Below are positions 12,253-23,901 of a stretch of 64,000 nucleotides of DNA, piece by piece. The stretch comes from Cellulomonas fimi ATCC 484. GTDB lineage: Bacteria > Actinomycetota > Actinomycetes > Actinomycetales > Cellulomonadaceae. The stretch spans positions 2,046,001 through 2,110,000 of the forward strand of contig NC_015514.1 in the NCBI RefSeq assembly GCF_000212695.1, given 5' to 3'. Below the pieces are notes generated by a model. That model did not search any database. It saw nothing but the letters and a program-made list of their open reading frames with translations, and had not been told where the DNA came from. Each line of letters starts with the position of its first letter. The stretch's first letter is position 1. Position numbers and translations under genes: made by a program.

Positions 12253-14349
12253 ATGGCCGATCCCGCCACGTACCGCCCCGCGCCGGGGGAGATCCCGGAG
12301 TCGCCCGGCGTCTACCGATTCCGTGACGAGCACGGCCGCGTCATCTACGTCGGCAAGGCCAAGAGCCTGCGCCCGCGCCTGTCGAGCTACTTCCAGGACG
12401 TGCACAACCTGCACCCCCGCACGCAGCAGATGGTCACCACGGCGGCGTCCGTGGAGTGGACCGTCGTCCCGACCGAGGTCGCGGCGCTGGCGCTCGAGTA
12501 CACGTGGATCAAGGAGTTCGACCCGCGGTTCAACGTGAAGTACCGGGACGACAAGTCGTACCCGTACCTCGCCGTGACGATGTCCGACGAGTTCCCCCGC
12601 GTCCAGGTCATGCGCGGCGCGAAGCGCAAGGGGACGCGCTACTTCGGCCCCTACGCCCACGCGTGGGCGATCCGCGAGACCGTCGACCTGCTGCTGCGCG
12701 TCTTCCCCGTGCGGACGTGCTCGGCGGGCGTCTTCAAGCGCGCGCACCAGCAGGGGCGTCCGTGCCTGCTCGGCTACATCGACAAGTGCTCCGCCCCGTG
12801 CGTGGGACGCATCTCGCCGGACGACCACCACGCGCTCGCGCAGGACTTCTGCGACTTCATGGCAGGTGACACCGCGCGGTTCACGCGCCGGCTGACGGCC
12901 CGGATGAAGGAGGCGGCGGCGGAGCTCGACTACGAGCAGGCCGCTCGGCTGCGGGACGACATCGCGACGCTCGAGAAGGCGACCGAGAAGAACGCCGTCG
13001 TGCTCAAGGACGGCACGGACGCCGACATCTTCGCCCTCGCCGGCGACGACCTCGAGGCCGCGGTGCAGGTGTTCCACGTCCGCGACGGGCGGATCCGCGG
13101 CCAGCGCGGCTGGGTCGTCGAGAAGGTCGAGGACGTCACCGACGCCGAGCTCGTGGAGCACCTGCTCCAGCAGGTCTACGGCACCGACGTCGACGCGGGA
13201 ACGGCGTCCGTCCCGCGCGAGGTGCTCGTCCCGGTGCTGCCGCCCGACGTCGAGCAGGTCCAGGACTGGCTCGCCGGCATGCGCGGCGCGCGCGTCCAGG
13301 TCCGTGTGCCGCAGCGCGGAGACAAGCGCGAGCTCGCGGCCACGGTGCACCGCAACGCGGAGCACGCGCTGCTGCTGCACCGCACCCGGCGGGCGGGGGA
13401 CCTCACGACCCGCAGCCAGGCGCTGCGCGAGATCCAGGAGGCCCTCGACCTGCCGTCCGCTCCGCTGCGGATCGAGTGCTACGACGTCTCGCACAACCAG
13501 GGCACGTTCCAGTCCGCGTCGATGGTCGTCTTCGAGGACGGGCTCGCGCGCAAGGGCGAGTACCGCCTGTTCAACCTGCGCGGCACGGACGGGGAGGGGG
13601 CGCGGGACGACACGGCGGCGATGCACGAGGTCATCACGCGCCGGTTCCGGCGGTACCTCGCAGAACGCTCGGCCGCGGGCGACGTCGAGCTGGGCCTGGG
13701 CGACGACGACGAGGACGCACCGCGCCGGTCGGGGCCGGTCGACGAGACCACCGGCAAGCCGCAGCGCTTCGCCTACCCGCCGAACCTCGTCGTCGTCGAC
13801 GGCGGACAGCCGCAGGTCGCGGCGGCCGCCGCGGCCCTCGCCGAGCTCGGCATCGACGACGTCGCCCTGTGCGGCCTCGCGAAGCGCCTCGAGGAGGTGT
13901 GGCTGCCGGGCGAGGACTACCCGGTCATCCTGCAGCGGAGCTCGGAGGGCCTGTACCTCCTGCAGCGCCTGCGCGACGAGGCGCACCGGTTCGCGATCAG
14001 CGCGCACCGCCGCCGGCGCAGCAAGGGGATGACCGCGTCGGTGCTCGACGACGTCCCCGGCCTCGGTCCCGCACGGCGCGCGGCGCTGCTGCGCCACTTC
14101 GGCAGCGTCAAGCGCCTGCGCGCGGCGTCGGTCGCGGAGATCGCGAGCGTGCAGGGGATGGGGGACCGCACGGCGGCGGCCGTCGTCGCGGCGCTGAGCG
14201 GCGGTCCTGATGGGTCGGGGGCCGCGTCTGCGCAGGTGGCCGAGCCGTCGACGGCCGACGGGCCTGCGGGTGAACCCGCGGCGACCAGCGGCGCGCCCGA
14301 GCTCCCGACCGGCGGCGACGACGTCCGGGCTGGCATGCTGAGGGCATGA
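12253..14349 (+). CDS. uvrC: UvrABC system protein C
   Basis: Dual endonuclease of excision repair, 698 residues. It has an N-terminal GIY-YIG nuclease ([20 protein letters not shown], 3' incision), a cysteine-containing middle region ([15 protein letters not shown]), a UVR domain ([20 protein letters not shown]) for UvrB, an RNase H-like domain with the catalytic aspartate in [11 protein letters not shown] and [10 protein letters not shown] (5' incision), and a C-terminal helix-hairpin-helix ([20 protein letters not shown]). About 50 extra residues rich in Ala/Pro follow. The start at ATG 12253 is preceded by TAGGCT plus 7 bases, a leaderless promoter; the frame is open further upstream without conservation. 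The stop overlaps rapZ as ATGA. Confidence 0.97.
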   Translation: MADPATYRPAPGEIPESPGVYRFRDEHGRVIYVGKAKSLRPRLSSYFQDVHNLHPRTQQMVTTAASVEWTVVPTEVAALALEYTWIKEFDPRFNVKYRDDKSYPYLAVTMSDEFPRVQVMRGAKRKGTRYFGPYAHAWAIRETVDLLLRVFPVRTCSAGVFKRAHQQGRPCLLGYIDKCSAPCVGRISPDDHHALAQDFCDFMAGDTARFTRRLTARMKEAAAELDYEQAARLRDDIATLEKATEKNAVVLKDGTDADIFALAGDDLEAAVQVFHVRDGRIRGQRGWVVEKVEDVTDAELVEHLLQQVYGTDVDAGTASVPREVLVPVLPPDVEQVQDWLAGMRGARVQVRVPQRGDKRELAATVHRNAEHALLLHRTRRAGDLTTRSQALREIQEALDLPSAPLRIECYDVSHNQGTFQSASMVVFEDGLARKGEYRLFNLRGTDGEGARDDTAAMHEVITRRFRRYLAERSAAGDVELGLGDDDEDAPRRSGPVDETTGKPQRFAYPPNLVVVDGGQPQVAAAAAALAELGIDDVALCGLAKRLEEVWLPGEDYPVILQRSSEGLYLLQRLRDEAHRFAISAHRRRRSKGMTASVLDDVPGLGPARRAALLRHFGSVKRLRAASVAEIASVQGMGDRTAAAVVAALSGGPDGSGAASAQVAEPSTADGPAGEPAATSGAPELPTGGDDVRAGMLRA

Positions 14350-15290
14350 CCGACGAGCCGTCGCCGATCACCGTCCCTGCCGGCATCCCGGCGCTCGAGG
14401 CCGCGGCCGAGGGCCCGCGTCGCACCGCCCCGCAGTTGCTCATCATCACCGGGATGTCCGGGGCCGGGCGCACGCGCGCCGCGGCGGTGCTCGAGGACCT
14501 CGACTGGTACGTCGTGGACAACCTGCCCGCCCAGATGCTCACGCACCTCGTCGGGATCCTCACCAGCGGTCCCGCGGGGGAGCGCGCACAGCGCCTCGCG
14601 GCGGTCGTCGACGTGCGCGGCCGCGAGTTCTTCGCGGACGTCGTTCAGGTGCTCGACGGTCTGCGTGACGCGGGCATCGACTACCGGATCCTGTTCCTCG
14701 ACGCGTCCGACGAGGTGCTCGTCCGGCGGTTCGAGCAGGTCCGTCGCCCGCACCCGCTGCAGGGCGACGGCCGGATCCTCGACGGGATCGCGGCCGAGCG
14801 CGCCGTCCTGGGCGACCTCCGCGAGCGCGCCGACACCGTCATCGACACCTCCGAGCTCAACGTGCACGACCTGGCGCGCGAGGTCCGCACGGTGGTCGCG
14901 GGCGCGTCGGCGGACGTCCTGCGGGTGCAGGTGATGTCGTTCGGGTTCAAGTACGGGTTGCCGCTGGACGCGGACCACGTGGTGGACGTGCGGTTCCTGT
15001 CGAACCCGTACTGGGTGACGGAGCTGCGTCACCTGACGGGTCGGGACGCGCCGGTGCGGGACTACGTGCTGGGGCTGCCGGGTGCGGTGACGTTCGTCGA
15101 GCGGTACGTGGACGCGCTCGAGCCGGTGCTGTCCGGGTACCTGGGCGAGGAGAAGCGGTACGTGACGATCGCGGTGGGCTGCACGGGCGGCAAGCACCGG
15201 TCGGTGGCGATCAGCGAGGCGATCGCGGGGCGGCTGCGCGACCGGGGGCACCAGGTGGCGGTGTCGGCGCGGGACCTCGGCAAGGAATGA
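14346..15290 (+). CDS. rapZ: RapZ/YvcJ-family nucleotide-binding protein
   Basis: RapZ/YvcJ family P-loop protein of 314 residues. In E. coli RapZ controls GlmS by delivering the sRNA GlmZ to RNase E; in actinobacteria the role is less clear. The N-terminal ATP/GTP site reads GMSGAGRT (residues 36-43): the Walker lysine is arginine, a substitution I recall in other actinobacterial homologues such as mycobacterial ones. The conserved C-terminal domain contains [33 protein letters not shown] and [14 protein letters not shown]. It is translationally coupled to uvrC upstream (4-base ATGA overlap) and yvcK downstream (4-base overlap). CATGCT lies 6 bases before the ATG, so an internal promoter is possible. 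Confidence 0.95.
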   Translation: MTDEPSPITVPAGIPALEAAAEGPRRTAPQLLIITGMSGAGRTRAAAVLEDLDWYVVDNLPAQMLTHLVGILTSGPAGERAQRLAAVVDVRGREFFADVVQVLDGLRDAGIDYRILFLDASDEVLVRRFEQVRRPHPLQGDGRILDGIAAERAVLGDLRERADTVIDTSELNVHDLAREVRTVVAGASADVLRVQVMSFGFKYGLPLDADHVVDVRFLSNPYWVTELRHLTGRDAPVRDYVLGLPGAVTFVERYVDALEPVLSGYLGEEKRYVTIAVGCTGGKHRSVAISEAIAGRLRDRGHQVAVSARDLGKE

Positions 15291-16288
15291 CCGCGCCACC
15301 CTCGCAGCGTGCCGTGCGCGGGTCGGGCCCGGCGGTGGTGGCCCTCGGCGGTGGTCACGGGCTGTCGGCGACGCTGTCGGCGTTGCGGCTGATGACGGAC
15401 CGCATCACGGCGGTGGTCACGGTCGCGGACGACGGCGGGTCGTCGGGTCGGCTCCGCGAGGAGCTGGGCGTCCTGCCGCCCGGGGACCTGCGGATGGCGC
15501 TGGCGGCGCTGTGCGACGACTCGGACTGGGGCCGGACGTGGCGGGACGTGCTGCAGCACCGGTTCGCGTCCGACGGGGCGCTCGACCGGCACGCGGTGGG
15601 CAACCTCCTGATCGTGGCGCTGTGGGAGCTGCTGGGCGACACCGTGGAGGGTCTGGACTGGGTCGGGCGGCTGCTGGGTGCGCGCGGGCGGGTGCTCCCG
15701 ATGGCGGCGGTGCCGCTGCGGATCGAGGCGGACGTCGTGCACGCGGACGGGTCGCCGGAGCACGTCAGCGGTCAGGTGCAGGTCGCGACGACGCGGGGGC
15801 GGATCGAGCACCTGCGTCTGGAGCCGGCGGACCCGCCGGCGTGCCCGGAGGCGGTGGAGGCGGTGCTGTCGGCGGACTGGGTCGTCCTGGGTCCGGGGTC
15901 CTGGTACACGTCGGTGATGCCGCACCTGCTGGTGCCGGGGCTGCGGGACGCGCTGCACCGGACGCCCGCGCGGACGATCCTCACGCTCAACCTCTCGCCG
16001 GAGTCGGGGGAGACGGCGGGGATGCGGGCGGAGCAGTACCTGGACGCCCTGCTGGACCACGCCCCGGAGCTGCGGGTCGACGCCGTGGTGGCGGACCCGG
16101 GGGCGGTGGACGACGTGGGGATGCTGGGCGAGGCGTGCGAGCGGACGGGGGCGCGGCTCCTGCTGCGGCAGGTCGGTCGTGGTGACGGCACGCCGCTGCA
16201 CGACCCGTTGCGGCTGGCTGCGGCCTTCCGGGACGTGGTCGAGGGGTTCCTGGGCGACGTCGGCACGCGCGCGGACCGGGTGCGCTGA
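15287..16288 (+). CDS. yvcK: YvcK/CuvA family gluconeogenesis factor
   Basis: CofD-like-fold protein of 333 residues of the YvcK (CuvA in mycobacteria) family, required in other species for growth on gluconeogenic carbon and for cell-wall and shape control; it binds UDP-sugars. Diagnostic segments are [66 protein letters not shown] and [20 protein letters not shown]. It overlaps rapZ by 4 bases, and the whiA start follows 62 bases after its stop. The rapZ-yvcK-whiA cluster is conserved across Gram-positive bacteria and its members are thought to act in growth and carbon control. Confidence 0.95.
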   Translation: MTAPPSQRAVRGSGPAVVALGGGHGLSATLSALRLMTDRITAVVTVADDGGSSGRLREELGVLPPGDLRMALAALCDDSDWGRTWRDVLQHRFASDGALDRHAVGNLLIVALWELLGDTVEGLDWVGRLLGARGRVLPMAAVPLRIEADVVHADGSPEHVSGQVQVATTRGRIEHLRLEPADPPACPEAVEAVLSADWVVLGPGSWYTSVMPHLLVPGLRDALHRTPARTILTLNLSPESGETAGMRAEQYLDALLDHAPELRVDAVVADPGAVDDVGMLGEACERTGARLLLRQVGRGDGTPLHDPLRLAAAFRDVVEGFLGDVGTRADRVR

Positions 16289-16350
16289 GCTCGTCTCACG
16301 TGGTCGGCGGACCGGACCCGGACGGGTGTCCCGGATGGCAGGATGACGCC

Positions 16351-17331
16351 ATGGCGTTGACGGCACAGGTCAAGGACGAGCTCGCGCGTCTGAAGGTGGA
16401 TCGCACGTCCGTCCGCAAGGCCGAGGTGTCGGCGACGTTGCGGTTCGCCGGAGGGCTGCACATCATCTCGGGGCGGATCGTCATCGAGGCCGAGCTCGAC
16501 ACGGGCATCGCCGCGCGACGGCTGCGGCAGGCGATCTCGGAGGTGTACGGGCACGAGAGCGACATCATCGTCGTCTCGGGCGGCGGTCTGCGCCGCGGCA
16601 GCCGGTACGTGGTCCGGGTCGTGAAGGACGGCGAGTCGCTCGCCCGGCAGACGGGTCTGCTCGACAACCGGGGCCGGCCCGTGCGGGGTCTGCCGCCGCA
16701 GGTCGTCTCGGCGGGGGTCGCGGAGGCGGAGGCGGCGTGGCGCGGGGCGTTCCTCGCGCACGGCTCGCTCACGGAGCCGGGCCGCTCGTCCGCGCTGGAG
16801 GTGACCTGCCCGGGCCCGGAGGCGGCGCTCGCGCTGGTGGGGGCTGCGCGGCGGCTCAACGTCGCGGCGAAGGCGCGCGAGGTGCGGGGCGTCGACCGTG
16901 TCGTGATCCGCGACGGCGACGCGATCTCCGCGATGCTGGCGCGGCTGGGCGCGCACGAGACCATGCTCGTGTGGGAGGAGCGCCGGGTCCGGCGCGAGGT
17001 GCGGGGGACCGCGAACCGTCTGGCGAACTTCGACGACGCGAACCTGCGCCGGTCGGCACGTGCGGCCGTGGCTGCGGGCGCACGCGTGGAGCGGGCGTTC
17101 GAGATCCTGGGCGACGAGCTGCCGGAGCACCTGCGCGAGGCGGGGGAGCTGCGGCTCGCGCACAAGGAGGCGTCGCTCGAGGAGCTGGGCAAGCTCGCCG
17201 AGCCGGCGCTCACCAAGGACGCGGTCGCGGGCCGCATCCGGCGCCTCCTGGCGACGGCGGACAAGCGCGCCGCGGAGCTCGGGATCCCCGACACGGAGGC
17301 GGGTCTCAGCCCCGATCTGCTGGACCTCTGA
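16351..17331 (+). CDS. whiA: WhiA-family transcriptional regulator
   Basis: WhiA, 326 residues, a bipartite DNA-binding protein with an N-terminal LAGLIDADG-homing-endonuclease-like fold and a C-terminal helix-turn-helix. It drives sporulation septation in Streptomyces and influences division in non-sporulating Gram-positives. Family landmarks are [87 protein letters not shown] and the HTH segment [22 protein letters not shown]. The start at ATG 16351 has CAGGAT plus 6 bases upstream, leaderless style. A longer in-frame start at 16300 lacks conservation. Confidence 0.95.
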   Translation: MALTAQVKDELARLKVDRTSVRKAEVSATLRFAGGLHIISGRIVIEAELDTGIAARRLRQAISEVYGHESDIIVVSGGGLRRGSRYVVRVVKDGESLARQTGLLDNRGRPVRGLPPQVVSAGVAEAEAAWRGAFLAHGSLTEPGRSSALEVTCPGPEAALALVGAARRLNVAAKAREVRGVDRVVIRDGDAISAMLARLGAHETMLVWEERRVRREVRGTANRLANFDDANLRRSARAAVAAGARVERAFEILGDELPEHLREAGELRLAHKEASLEELGKLAEPALTKDAVAGRIRRLLATADKRAAELGIPDTEAGLSPDLLDL

Positions 17332-17464
17332 CCTGACCTGGGGGTACTCACCGGTACGCATCCGGACGGGTGTCCACCCTGGGACCTCCGGCCCGCGTGG
17401 CCTCCGTCACGGGTATAGGGTTGCGTCATCCGATCGTCACACGACCGTCACGTGCTGCGCATGA

Positions 17465-18562
<1,098 letters not shown>

Positions 18563-18586
18563 CGATCCCCGCGTAGCACACGTCAT

Positions 18587-18631
18587 GCGTCCGCGTGCGC
18601 CCCGGCCACCGGCCCCGGCGCACGCGGACGC
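18587..18631 (+). terminator. perfect hairpin between gap and pgk
   Basis: GCGTCCGCGTGCGCC (18587-18601) pairs perfectly with 18617-18631 across a 15-base loop. There is no T-tract. Inside a glycolytic gene series it could be a partial terminator or mRNA-processing/stabilising structure that sets gap above pgk and tpiA. Confidence 0.55.
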
Positions 18632-18697
18632 TGTCGTGTCAGCACCTCTCGGCCCCCGGACCGACGTGAGCCGGCCGGTTCTGCAAGGTAGGAGACC

Positions 18698-19897
18698 ATG
18701 AAGACCATCGAGGACCTCGGCGACCTGCGCGGCAAGCGCGTGCTCGTCCGCTCCGACTTCAACGTGCCGCTCGACGGCACGACGATCACCGACGACGGCC
18801 GCGTGCGCGCCGCCCTCCCGACGCTGCAGGCGCTCCTCGGCGCCGGCGCCCGCGTGATCGTCACCGCGCACCTCGGCCGCCCCAAGGGCGCCCCGGAGGA
18901 CAAGTACTCGCTCGCGCCCGTCGCCGCGCGCCTCGGCGAGCTGCTCGGCCAGCCCGTCGCCCTCGCGAAGGACACCGTCGGCGAGTCCGCCAAGGAGACC
19001 GTCGCCGCGCTCGAGGACGGCCAGGTCGCGCTGCTCGAGAACATCCGCTTCGACGCCCGTGAGACGTCCAAGGTCGAGGAGGAGCGCGCGTCGCTCGCCG
19101 ACGACCTCGCGGCCCTCGCCGACGTGTACGTGTCCGACGGCTTCGGCGTCGTGCACCGCAAGCAGGCGTCCGTCTACGACGTGGCGCTCAAGCTCCCGCA
19201 CGCGGTCGGCAAGCTCGTCCTCAACGAGGTCGAGTCGCTGCGCAAGGCCACCGACAGCCCCGAGCGGCCCTACGTCGTCGTCCTCGGCGGCTCGAAGGTC
19301 TCCGACAAGCTCGGCGTGATCTCCAACCTGCTGACGAAGGCGGACCGCCTCGTCATCGGCGGCGGCATGCTGTTCACGTTCCTCGCGGCCAAGGGCTACT
19401 CCGTCGGCAACTCGCTGCTCGAGGCCGACCAGATCGAGACCGTCAAGGGCTACCTCGCGCAGGCCGAGGAGTCCGGCGTCGAGATCGTGCTGCCCGTCGA
19501 CATCCGCGTCGCCGACGAGTTCAAGGCGGACTCGCCGTCCTCCGTCGTCGCCGCGGACGCGATCCCGGACGGCAAGATCGGCCTCGACATCGGCCCCGAG
19601 TCGGAGCAGCTCTTCGCCTCCAAGATCGTCGACGCCAAGACGGTCGTCTGGAACGGCCCGGCCGGCGTGTTCGAGTTCGAGGCGTTCGCCGGCGGCACCC
19701 GTGCCGTCGCGCAGGCGCTCGTCGACGCGGGCACCAACGGCGCGTTCACCATCGTCGGCGGCGGTGACTCGGCCGCGGCCGTGCGCACGCTCGGCTTCGA
19801 CGAGGCCGGCTTCGGCCACATCTCCACGGGTGGCGGCGCCAGCCTGGAGTTCCTCGAGGGCAAGACCCTCCCCGGCATCGCTGTCCTGGAGGACTGA
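18698..19897 (+). CDS. pgk: phosphoglycerate kinase
   Basis: Phosphoglycerate kinase, 399 residues, transferring phosphate from 1,3-bisphosphoglycerate to ADP. Family blocks: [81 protein letters not shown] and the nucleotide-binding [18 protein letters not shown] near the C-terminus. The start ATG 18698 follows GTAGGAGA. The TGA stop shares its A with the ATG of tpiA (1-base overlap), so translation of the two is coupled. Confidence 0.98.
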   Translation: MKTIEDLGDLRGKRVLVRSDFNVPLDGTTITDDGRVRAALPTLQALLGAGARVIVTAHLGRPKGAPEDKYSLAPVAARLGELLGQPVALAKDTVGESAKETVAALEDGQVALLENIRFDARETSKVEEERASLADDLAALADVYVSDGFGVVHRKQASVYDVALKLPHAVGKLVLNEVESLRKATDSPERPYVVVLGGSKVSDKLGVISNLLTKADRLVIGGGMLFTFLAAKGYSVGNSLLEADQIETVKGYLAQAEESGVEIVLPVDIRVADEFKADSPSSVVAADAIPDGKIGLDIGPESEQLFASKIVDAKTVVWNGPAGVFEFEAFAGGTRAVAQALVDAGTNGAFTIVGGGDSAAAVRTLGFDEAGFGHISTGGGASLEFLEGKTLPGIAVLED

Positions 19898-20691
19898 TGG
19901 CCCAGCGCACCCCGCTCATGGCGGGCAACTGGAAGATGAACCTGGACCACCACCAGGCCACGCACACGCTGCAGAAGCTCGCGTGGACCCTCAAGGACGC
20001 GAAGCACGACTACGCGGCCGTCGAGGTCGCCGTGATCCCGCCGTTCACGGACCTGCGCAGCGTGCAGACGCTCGTGGACGCCGACAAGCTCGAGATCGTC
20101 TACGGCGCGCAGGACCTGTCGGCGCACGAGTCCGGTGCGTACACGGGCGAGATCTCGCCGCTGTTCCTCGCCAAGCTCGGCGTGACCTACGCGCTCGTCG
20201 GCCACTCGGAGCGGCGCGAGTACCACGCCGAGTCCGACGAGCTGATCAACGCGAAGGTCCACTCGGCGTTCAAGGCCGGCCTCGTGCCGATCCTGTGCAT
20301 CGGCGAGCTCCTCGAGACCCGCAAGGCGGGCGAGCACGTCGCGCACACGCTCGCGCAGCTCGACGCCGCCCTGCAGGGCCTCACCGCCGAGCAGGTGCGT
20401 ACCCTCGTCGTCGCCTACGAGCCCGTCTGGGCGATCGGCACGGGCGAGACGGCCACGCCGGAGGACGCCCAGGAGATGTCCGCGGCGATCCGCGGGCGCC
20501 TCGCGGAGCTGTACGACGCCGAGACGGCCGACGCCGTGCGCGTGCTGTACGGCGGCTCCGTGAAGTCGTCGAACGTGGCCTCGATCATGGCGAAGCCCGA
20601 CGTCGACGGCGCGCTCGTCGGCGGCGCGAGCCTCGACCCCGAGGAGTTCGCCAAGATCGCGCGCTTCCAGGCGCACGAGGTCGGTCTCTGA
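19897..20691 (+). CDS. tpiA: triosephosphate isomerase
   Basis: TIM-barrel enzyme interconverting dihydroxyacetone phosphate and glyceraldehyde-3-phosphate, 264 residues. Visible: the N-terminal MAGNWKMN with the active-site lysine, [10 protein letters not shown] with the catalytic histidine, the catalytic glutamate in [12 protein letters not shown], and the phosphate-binding [11 protein letters not shown] and [12 protein letters not shown]. Last gene of the gap-pgk-tpiA series, followed by a strong hairpin before secG. Confidence 0.98.
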   Translation: MAQRTPLMAGNWKMNLDHHQATHTLQKLAWTLKDAKHDYAAVEVAVIPPFTDLRSVQTLVDADKLEIVYGAQDLSAHESGAYTGEISPLFLAKLGVTYALVGHSERREYHAESDELINAKVHSAFKAGLVPILCIGELLETRKAGEHVAHTLAQLDAALQGLTAEQVRTLVVAYEPVWAIGTGETATPEDAQEMSAAIRGRLAELYDAETADAVRVLYGGSVKSSNVASIMAKPDVDGALVGGASLDPEEFAKIARFQAHEVGL

Positions 20692-20705
20692 CCTCGGTGC
20701 ACCGG

Positions 20706-20750
20706 GCCGTGGGTCCCGTGCGGGCACGTCCGCCGCGCGGGACCCACGGC
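20706..20750 (+). terminator. hairpin terminator after tpiA
   Basis: GCCGTGGGTCCCG (20706-20718) pairs perfectly over 13 bases with 20738-20750 around a 19-base loop; no T-tract. It ends the glycolytic transcript, and secG starts 117 bases later with its own TAACCT/TACCGC-type promoter region. Confidence 0.6.
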
Positions 20751-20866
20751 TGTGGGCGGTGGTGGCTTTTCCCGCCGGTCGTCGCCTAACCTGTACCGCG
20801 GTCCACCGCAGCGTCGCCGCCACCCGGCCGGCTGACGCACCCGTCCAGTGAGGAACGACTCCCGCC

Positions 20867-21109
20867 GTGAACGCCCTGCGCATCACCCTCCAGGTGCTGC
20901 TGGTCCTGTCCAGCCTCCTTCTCGTCCCGCTGGTGCTCCTGCACAAGGGCAAGGGCGGAGGGCTGTCGGACATGTTCGGCGGCGGCATCTCCAGCAGCGC
21001 AGGGAGCTCGGGCGTGGCGGAGCGCAACCTCAACCGCATCACCATCGGCGTCGCGCTGTTCTGGACCGTGGTGATCGTGCTGCTCGGGCTCATCGAAGCC
21101 GCGAGCTGA
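20867..21109 (+). CDS. secG: preprotein translocase subunit SecG
   Basis: Small SecYEG subunit of 80 residues that assists SecA-driven protein export. There are two transmembrane helices (residues ~5-25 and ~55-76) joined by the characteristic HKGKGGGLSDMFGGGISSSA loop. GTG start at 20867 with GAGGAAC about 10 bases upstream. secG next to tpiA is a standard actinobacterial order. rbpA follows after 10 bases, so co-transcription is likely. Confidence 0.95.
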   Translation: MNALRITLQVLLVLSSLLLVPLVLLHKGKGGGLSDMFGGGISSSAGSSGVAERNLNRITIGVALFWTVVIVLLGLIEAAS

Positions 21110-21119
21110 GGAGGAAACG

Positions 21120-21470
21120 ATGGCGAGCGGGAGCGCGATCAGGGGGTCGCGAGTCGGAGCCGGCCCCATGGGCGAGGCGGAGCGCGGCGACGCCGCCCCC
21201 CGCATCTGGATCTCCTACTGGTGCGCGAACGGGCACGAGACGCGCCCCAGCTTCGCGGAGGAGGCCGCCGAGGAGGCGCCCGTGACGTGGGACTGCCCGC
21301 GCTGCGGCTTCCCGGCCGGTCAGGACCAGGAGAACCCTCCGTCCCCCTCCAAGAACGAGCCCTACAAGACGCACCTCGCGTACGTGAAGGAGCGGCGGTC
21401 CGACGAGGACGGCGCCGCGATCCTCGACGAGGCGCTCGCCGCGCTGCGCGCACGCCGCGGCAGCCGCTGA
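21120..21470 (+). CDS. rbpA: RNA polymerase-binding protein RbpA
   Basis: Actinobacteria-specific transcription activator, 116 residues, that binds the housekeeping sigma factor and stabilises the open complex. Visible: the basic N-terminal tail (SGSAIRGSRVGAGPMGEAER), the core beta domain (ISYWCANGHETRPSFAE with TWDCPRCGFPAG, a zinc-type cysteine set), a basic linker and the sigma-interaction helix (YKTHLAYVKERRSDEDGAAI). The ATG at 21120 has GAGGAAAC just upstream. It marks the organism as an actinobacterium. Convergent with the pentose phosphate operon across a 17-bp hairpin. Confidence 0.96.
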   Translation: MASGSAIRGSRVGAGPMGEAERGDAAPRIWISYWCANGHETRPSFAEEAAEEAPVTWDCPRCGFPAGQDQENPPSPSKNEPYKTHLAYVKERRSDEDGAAILDEALAALRARRGSR

Positions 21471-21481
21471 CACGACACGCA

Positions 21482-21517
21482 CGAAGGGCCCCTGCCGACC
21501 TCGGCAGGGGCCCTTCG
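21482..21517. terminator. bidirectional hairpin terminator between rbpA and pgl
   Basis: A perfect 17-base inverted repeat (21482-21498 with 21501-21517; arm CGAAGGGCCCCTGCCGA) with a 2-base spacer, followed on the plus strand by TCGTTCGT. It lies between convergent genes and should stop both. Confidence 0.8.
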
Positions 21518-21533
21518 TCGTTCGTCCCGGGCG

Positions 21534-22991
21534 TCAGGCGGTCGTGCGCCGGACGAGCGCGAACCCGTCGTACCCCTTGGAACCGACCGTCTGCAGCGCG
21601 GTCGCGTCCCAGCGGGGGTCCTCGACCACCCGCTCGACGAACCGGCGCACGCCCTGCACGCGGTCGTCCGGGTGCTGCGCGTCCACGACCGCACCGCCGC
21701 GCACGACGTTGTCGACGACCACCAGCGCGCCGGGCCGGACCAGTCCTGCGACCTGGTCGAGGTACTGCGCGAGCGTCTGCTTGTCCGCGTCCACGAACAC
21801 GAGGTCGAACGGCTCGATGCCGTCCGCGGCCAGGCGGTCGAGCGTCTGCGCGGCCGGGCCCACGAGCACCTCGACCTGATCGTCGACGCCCGCGCGGACG
21901 AACGTCTCGCGCGCGACCCGCGCGTGCTCGGGCGACACCTCGAGCGTGGCGACCGTGCCGTCGGGAGGCAACGCTCGCGCGAGCCACAGGGTGCTGTACC
22001 CACCGAGCGTGCCCAGCTCGAGCACGCGCCGCGCCCCGACCGCCTGCGCGAGGAGGTGCAGGAACTTGCCCTGGAGCGGTGAGACGGCGATGTCGGGCAG
22101 GTCCGCCTCACGGGCGCTGCGCGCCGCGTCGACCAGGGCCACGTCCTGCGGGGCCAGCTGCTCGAACCACGCGTCGACGGCCGACCAGCCCTCCACCGCG
22201 CCAGCACCCTCGACGCTCGTCGGGGCGTCCCCCGCCGCCCCGGGGGCGGCCTCGGTGGTCGCCGCGGCGTCCACCAGCCAGAGCGTCCGCTCCGTGCCCA
22301 GGGCGCCCGCAGCGGGGGTCTCGGCCACCGGCGCACCGGAGAGCGCCGACGCGACCGCCGCGGCCTTCTCCGCGCCCGCGGCGACGACCCACACCTCACG
22401 AGAGGCGCGCACCACGTCGAACGTCAGCGAGACCCGCAGCGGCGGCGGCTTGGGGGAGTCGTGCACCGCGACCGTCGCGACGCCGGTGACGTGCACGGTG
22501 TCGTGGCCGGGGAACAGCGACGCCACGTGGCCGTCGGGGCCCATCCCGAACAGCGCCACGTCGAACCGGGGCGCCAGCAGCCCGGGCGGGGCGAACGACG
22601 CCAGCGTGCGCGCGTACGCGGCGGCGGCGGCCTCCGGGGTGGGGACGTCCTGCGACAGCGCGGGGATCGGGTGCACGTTCGCCGCCGGCAGGGCGTCGAG
22701 CCCGTCGAGCAGCGCCTCGCGGGCCTGCGTCTCGTTGCGGGCCGCGTGCCCGTCCGGCAGGAAGCGCTCGTCGCCCCACCACAGGTGCACGCCGGTCCAG
22801 TCGACGGCGTCGCGCAGCGGGCTTCGGGCCACGGCGGCCAGGGACGCGATGCCGACGGTGCCGCCGGTGAGGACGACGTGGACGGGAGAGCGGTGCGACT
22901 GCAGGTCGAGCAGCCGCGTGAGCAGCCGCGCCGCGACCGCGTCGGCGAGGACGGTCGCGTCCGGGTGGACCACGACGTCGCGCCGGCTCAC
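21534..22991 (-). CDS. pgl: 6-phosphogluconolactonase fused to a class I O-methyltransferase
   Basis: A single 485-residue frame with two enzymes. Residues 1-245 are 6-phosphogluconolactonase (DevB/Pgl type: VLTGGTVGIASL, HLWWGDERFLPDG, LFGMGPDGHVASLFPGH, LGTERTLWLVDAAA), the second step of the oxidative pentose phosphate pathway. After an Ala/Glu/Gly linker (246-267), residues 268-485 are a catechol-O-methyltransferase-like domain with the SAM motif LELGTLGGYS (324-333), metal-binding VDADK (400-404) and VVDNVVRGG (426-433). The GTG start at 22991 overlaps the opcA stop as GTGA. The fusion has no internal stop or obvious frame change. The methyl acceptor is unknown. Fusion could also reflect only co-expression with the operon. 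Confidence 0.9.
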   Translation of the reverse strand: MSRRDVVVHPDATVLADAVAARLLTRLLDLQSHRSPVHVVLTGGTVGIASLAAVARSPLRDAVDWTGVHLWWGDERFLPDGHAARNETQAREALLDGLDALPAANVHPIPALSQDVPTPEAAAAAYARTLASFAPPGLLAPRFDVALFGMGPDGHVASLFPGHDTVHVTGVATVAVHDSPKPPPLRVSLTFDVVRASREVWVVAAGAEKAAAVASALSGAPVAETPAAGALGTERTLWLVDAAATTEAAPGAAGDAPTSVEGAGAVEGWSAVDAWFEQLAPQDVALVDAARSAREADLPDIAVSPLQGKFLHLLAQAVGARRVLELGTLGGYSTLWLARALPPDGTVATLEVSPEHARVARETFVRAGVDDQVEVLVGPAAQTLDRLAADGIEPFDLVFVDADKQTLAQYLDQVAGLVRPGALVVVDNVVRGGAVVDAQHPDDRVQGVRRFVERVVEDPRWDATALQTVGSKGYDGFALVRRTTA

Positions 22992-23901
22992 GCGCTGATC
23001 CTCGCGAGGCCCTTCTGCAGGACCTCGCCGTAGACCTCGTCGGGGTCGAGCCGGCGCAGCTCCTCGGCCAGGCACTCGCGCAGCTGACGGATGGGCAGCG
23101 CGATGCGGTGCTCCGGCTGGTCCGGCTGACGCAGGGCGGCGGTCTTGCCGTCCGGACGATCGAGGACGATGTCGCCCGACGCACGCTCGAGCCGTACCTG
23201 CGTGATCGCGGGGGCGTCCGCGAGCCGCTCGATCTCGACCGGGCAGCGCAGGGACTCCGCGAGCCAGGCCGCCATGAGGTCGACCGACGGGTGGGTGCTC
23301 TCCCCGGTGACGACCGCCTTGCGGACCGGCTCGAACGGCGGCTGGTCGAGCGTCGCCGCGATCAGGCCGCGCCACAGCGTCGCGCGGGTCCACGCGAGGT
23401 CGGTGTCGCCCTCGGCATAGGCCTGCGACAGCTTGCGCAGCTCGGCCGCCGGCTTCGCGCACTGGGACGTGTCGGTGATGCGGCGCTGCGCCATGCGGCC
23501 CAGCGGGTGCTCCGAGGGCACGTCCGGGATCTCGTGCGGCCACCACGTCACGATGGGCGCGTCGGGCAGCAGCAGCGGCATGACGAGCGTGTCGAGGTGC
23601 CGGTCGATCGCGCCCGACGGGCGCAGGACGATGACCTCGCTCGCGCCCGCGTCACCGCCCAGGCGGATCTGCGCGTCGAGCGTCGACGTGCGCTCGTGCG
23701 TGTCCTTCGCGAGCACGATCACGCGGCACGGGTGCTCCCGGCTCGCGTCGTTCGCAGCCGCGATCGCGTCCTCGGGGTCGTGCGTGCCCGCGTCGATGAG
23801 CAGCGTGAGGACGCGGCCGAGGGCGACCGCACCGCCCTCGTCGCGCTCCTTGAGCAGGCGCTTGTTGATGTCGCGCGTCGTCGTGTCCGGCAGGTTGATG
23901 A

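Noticed and set aside
21534..22991. Two separate genes joined by a sequencing frameshift
   Set aside because: Both domains lie in the same frame with a linker of typical composition; a frameshift error would put them in different frames. A lost stop codon remains possible and is noted in the finding.
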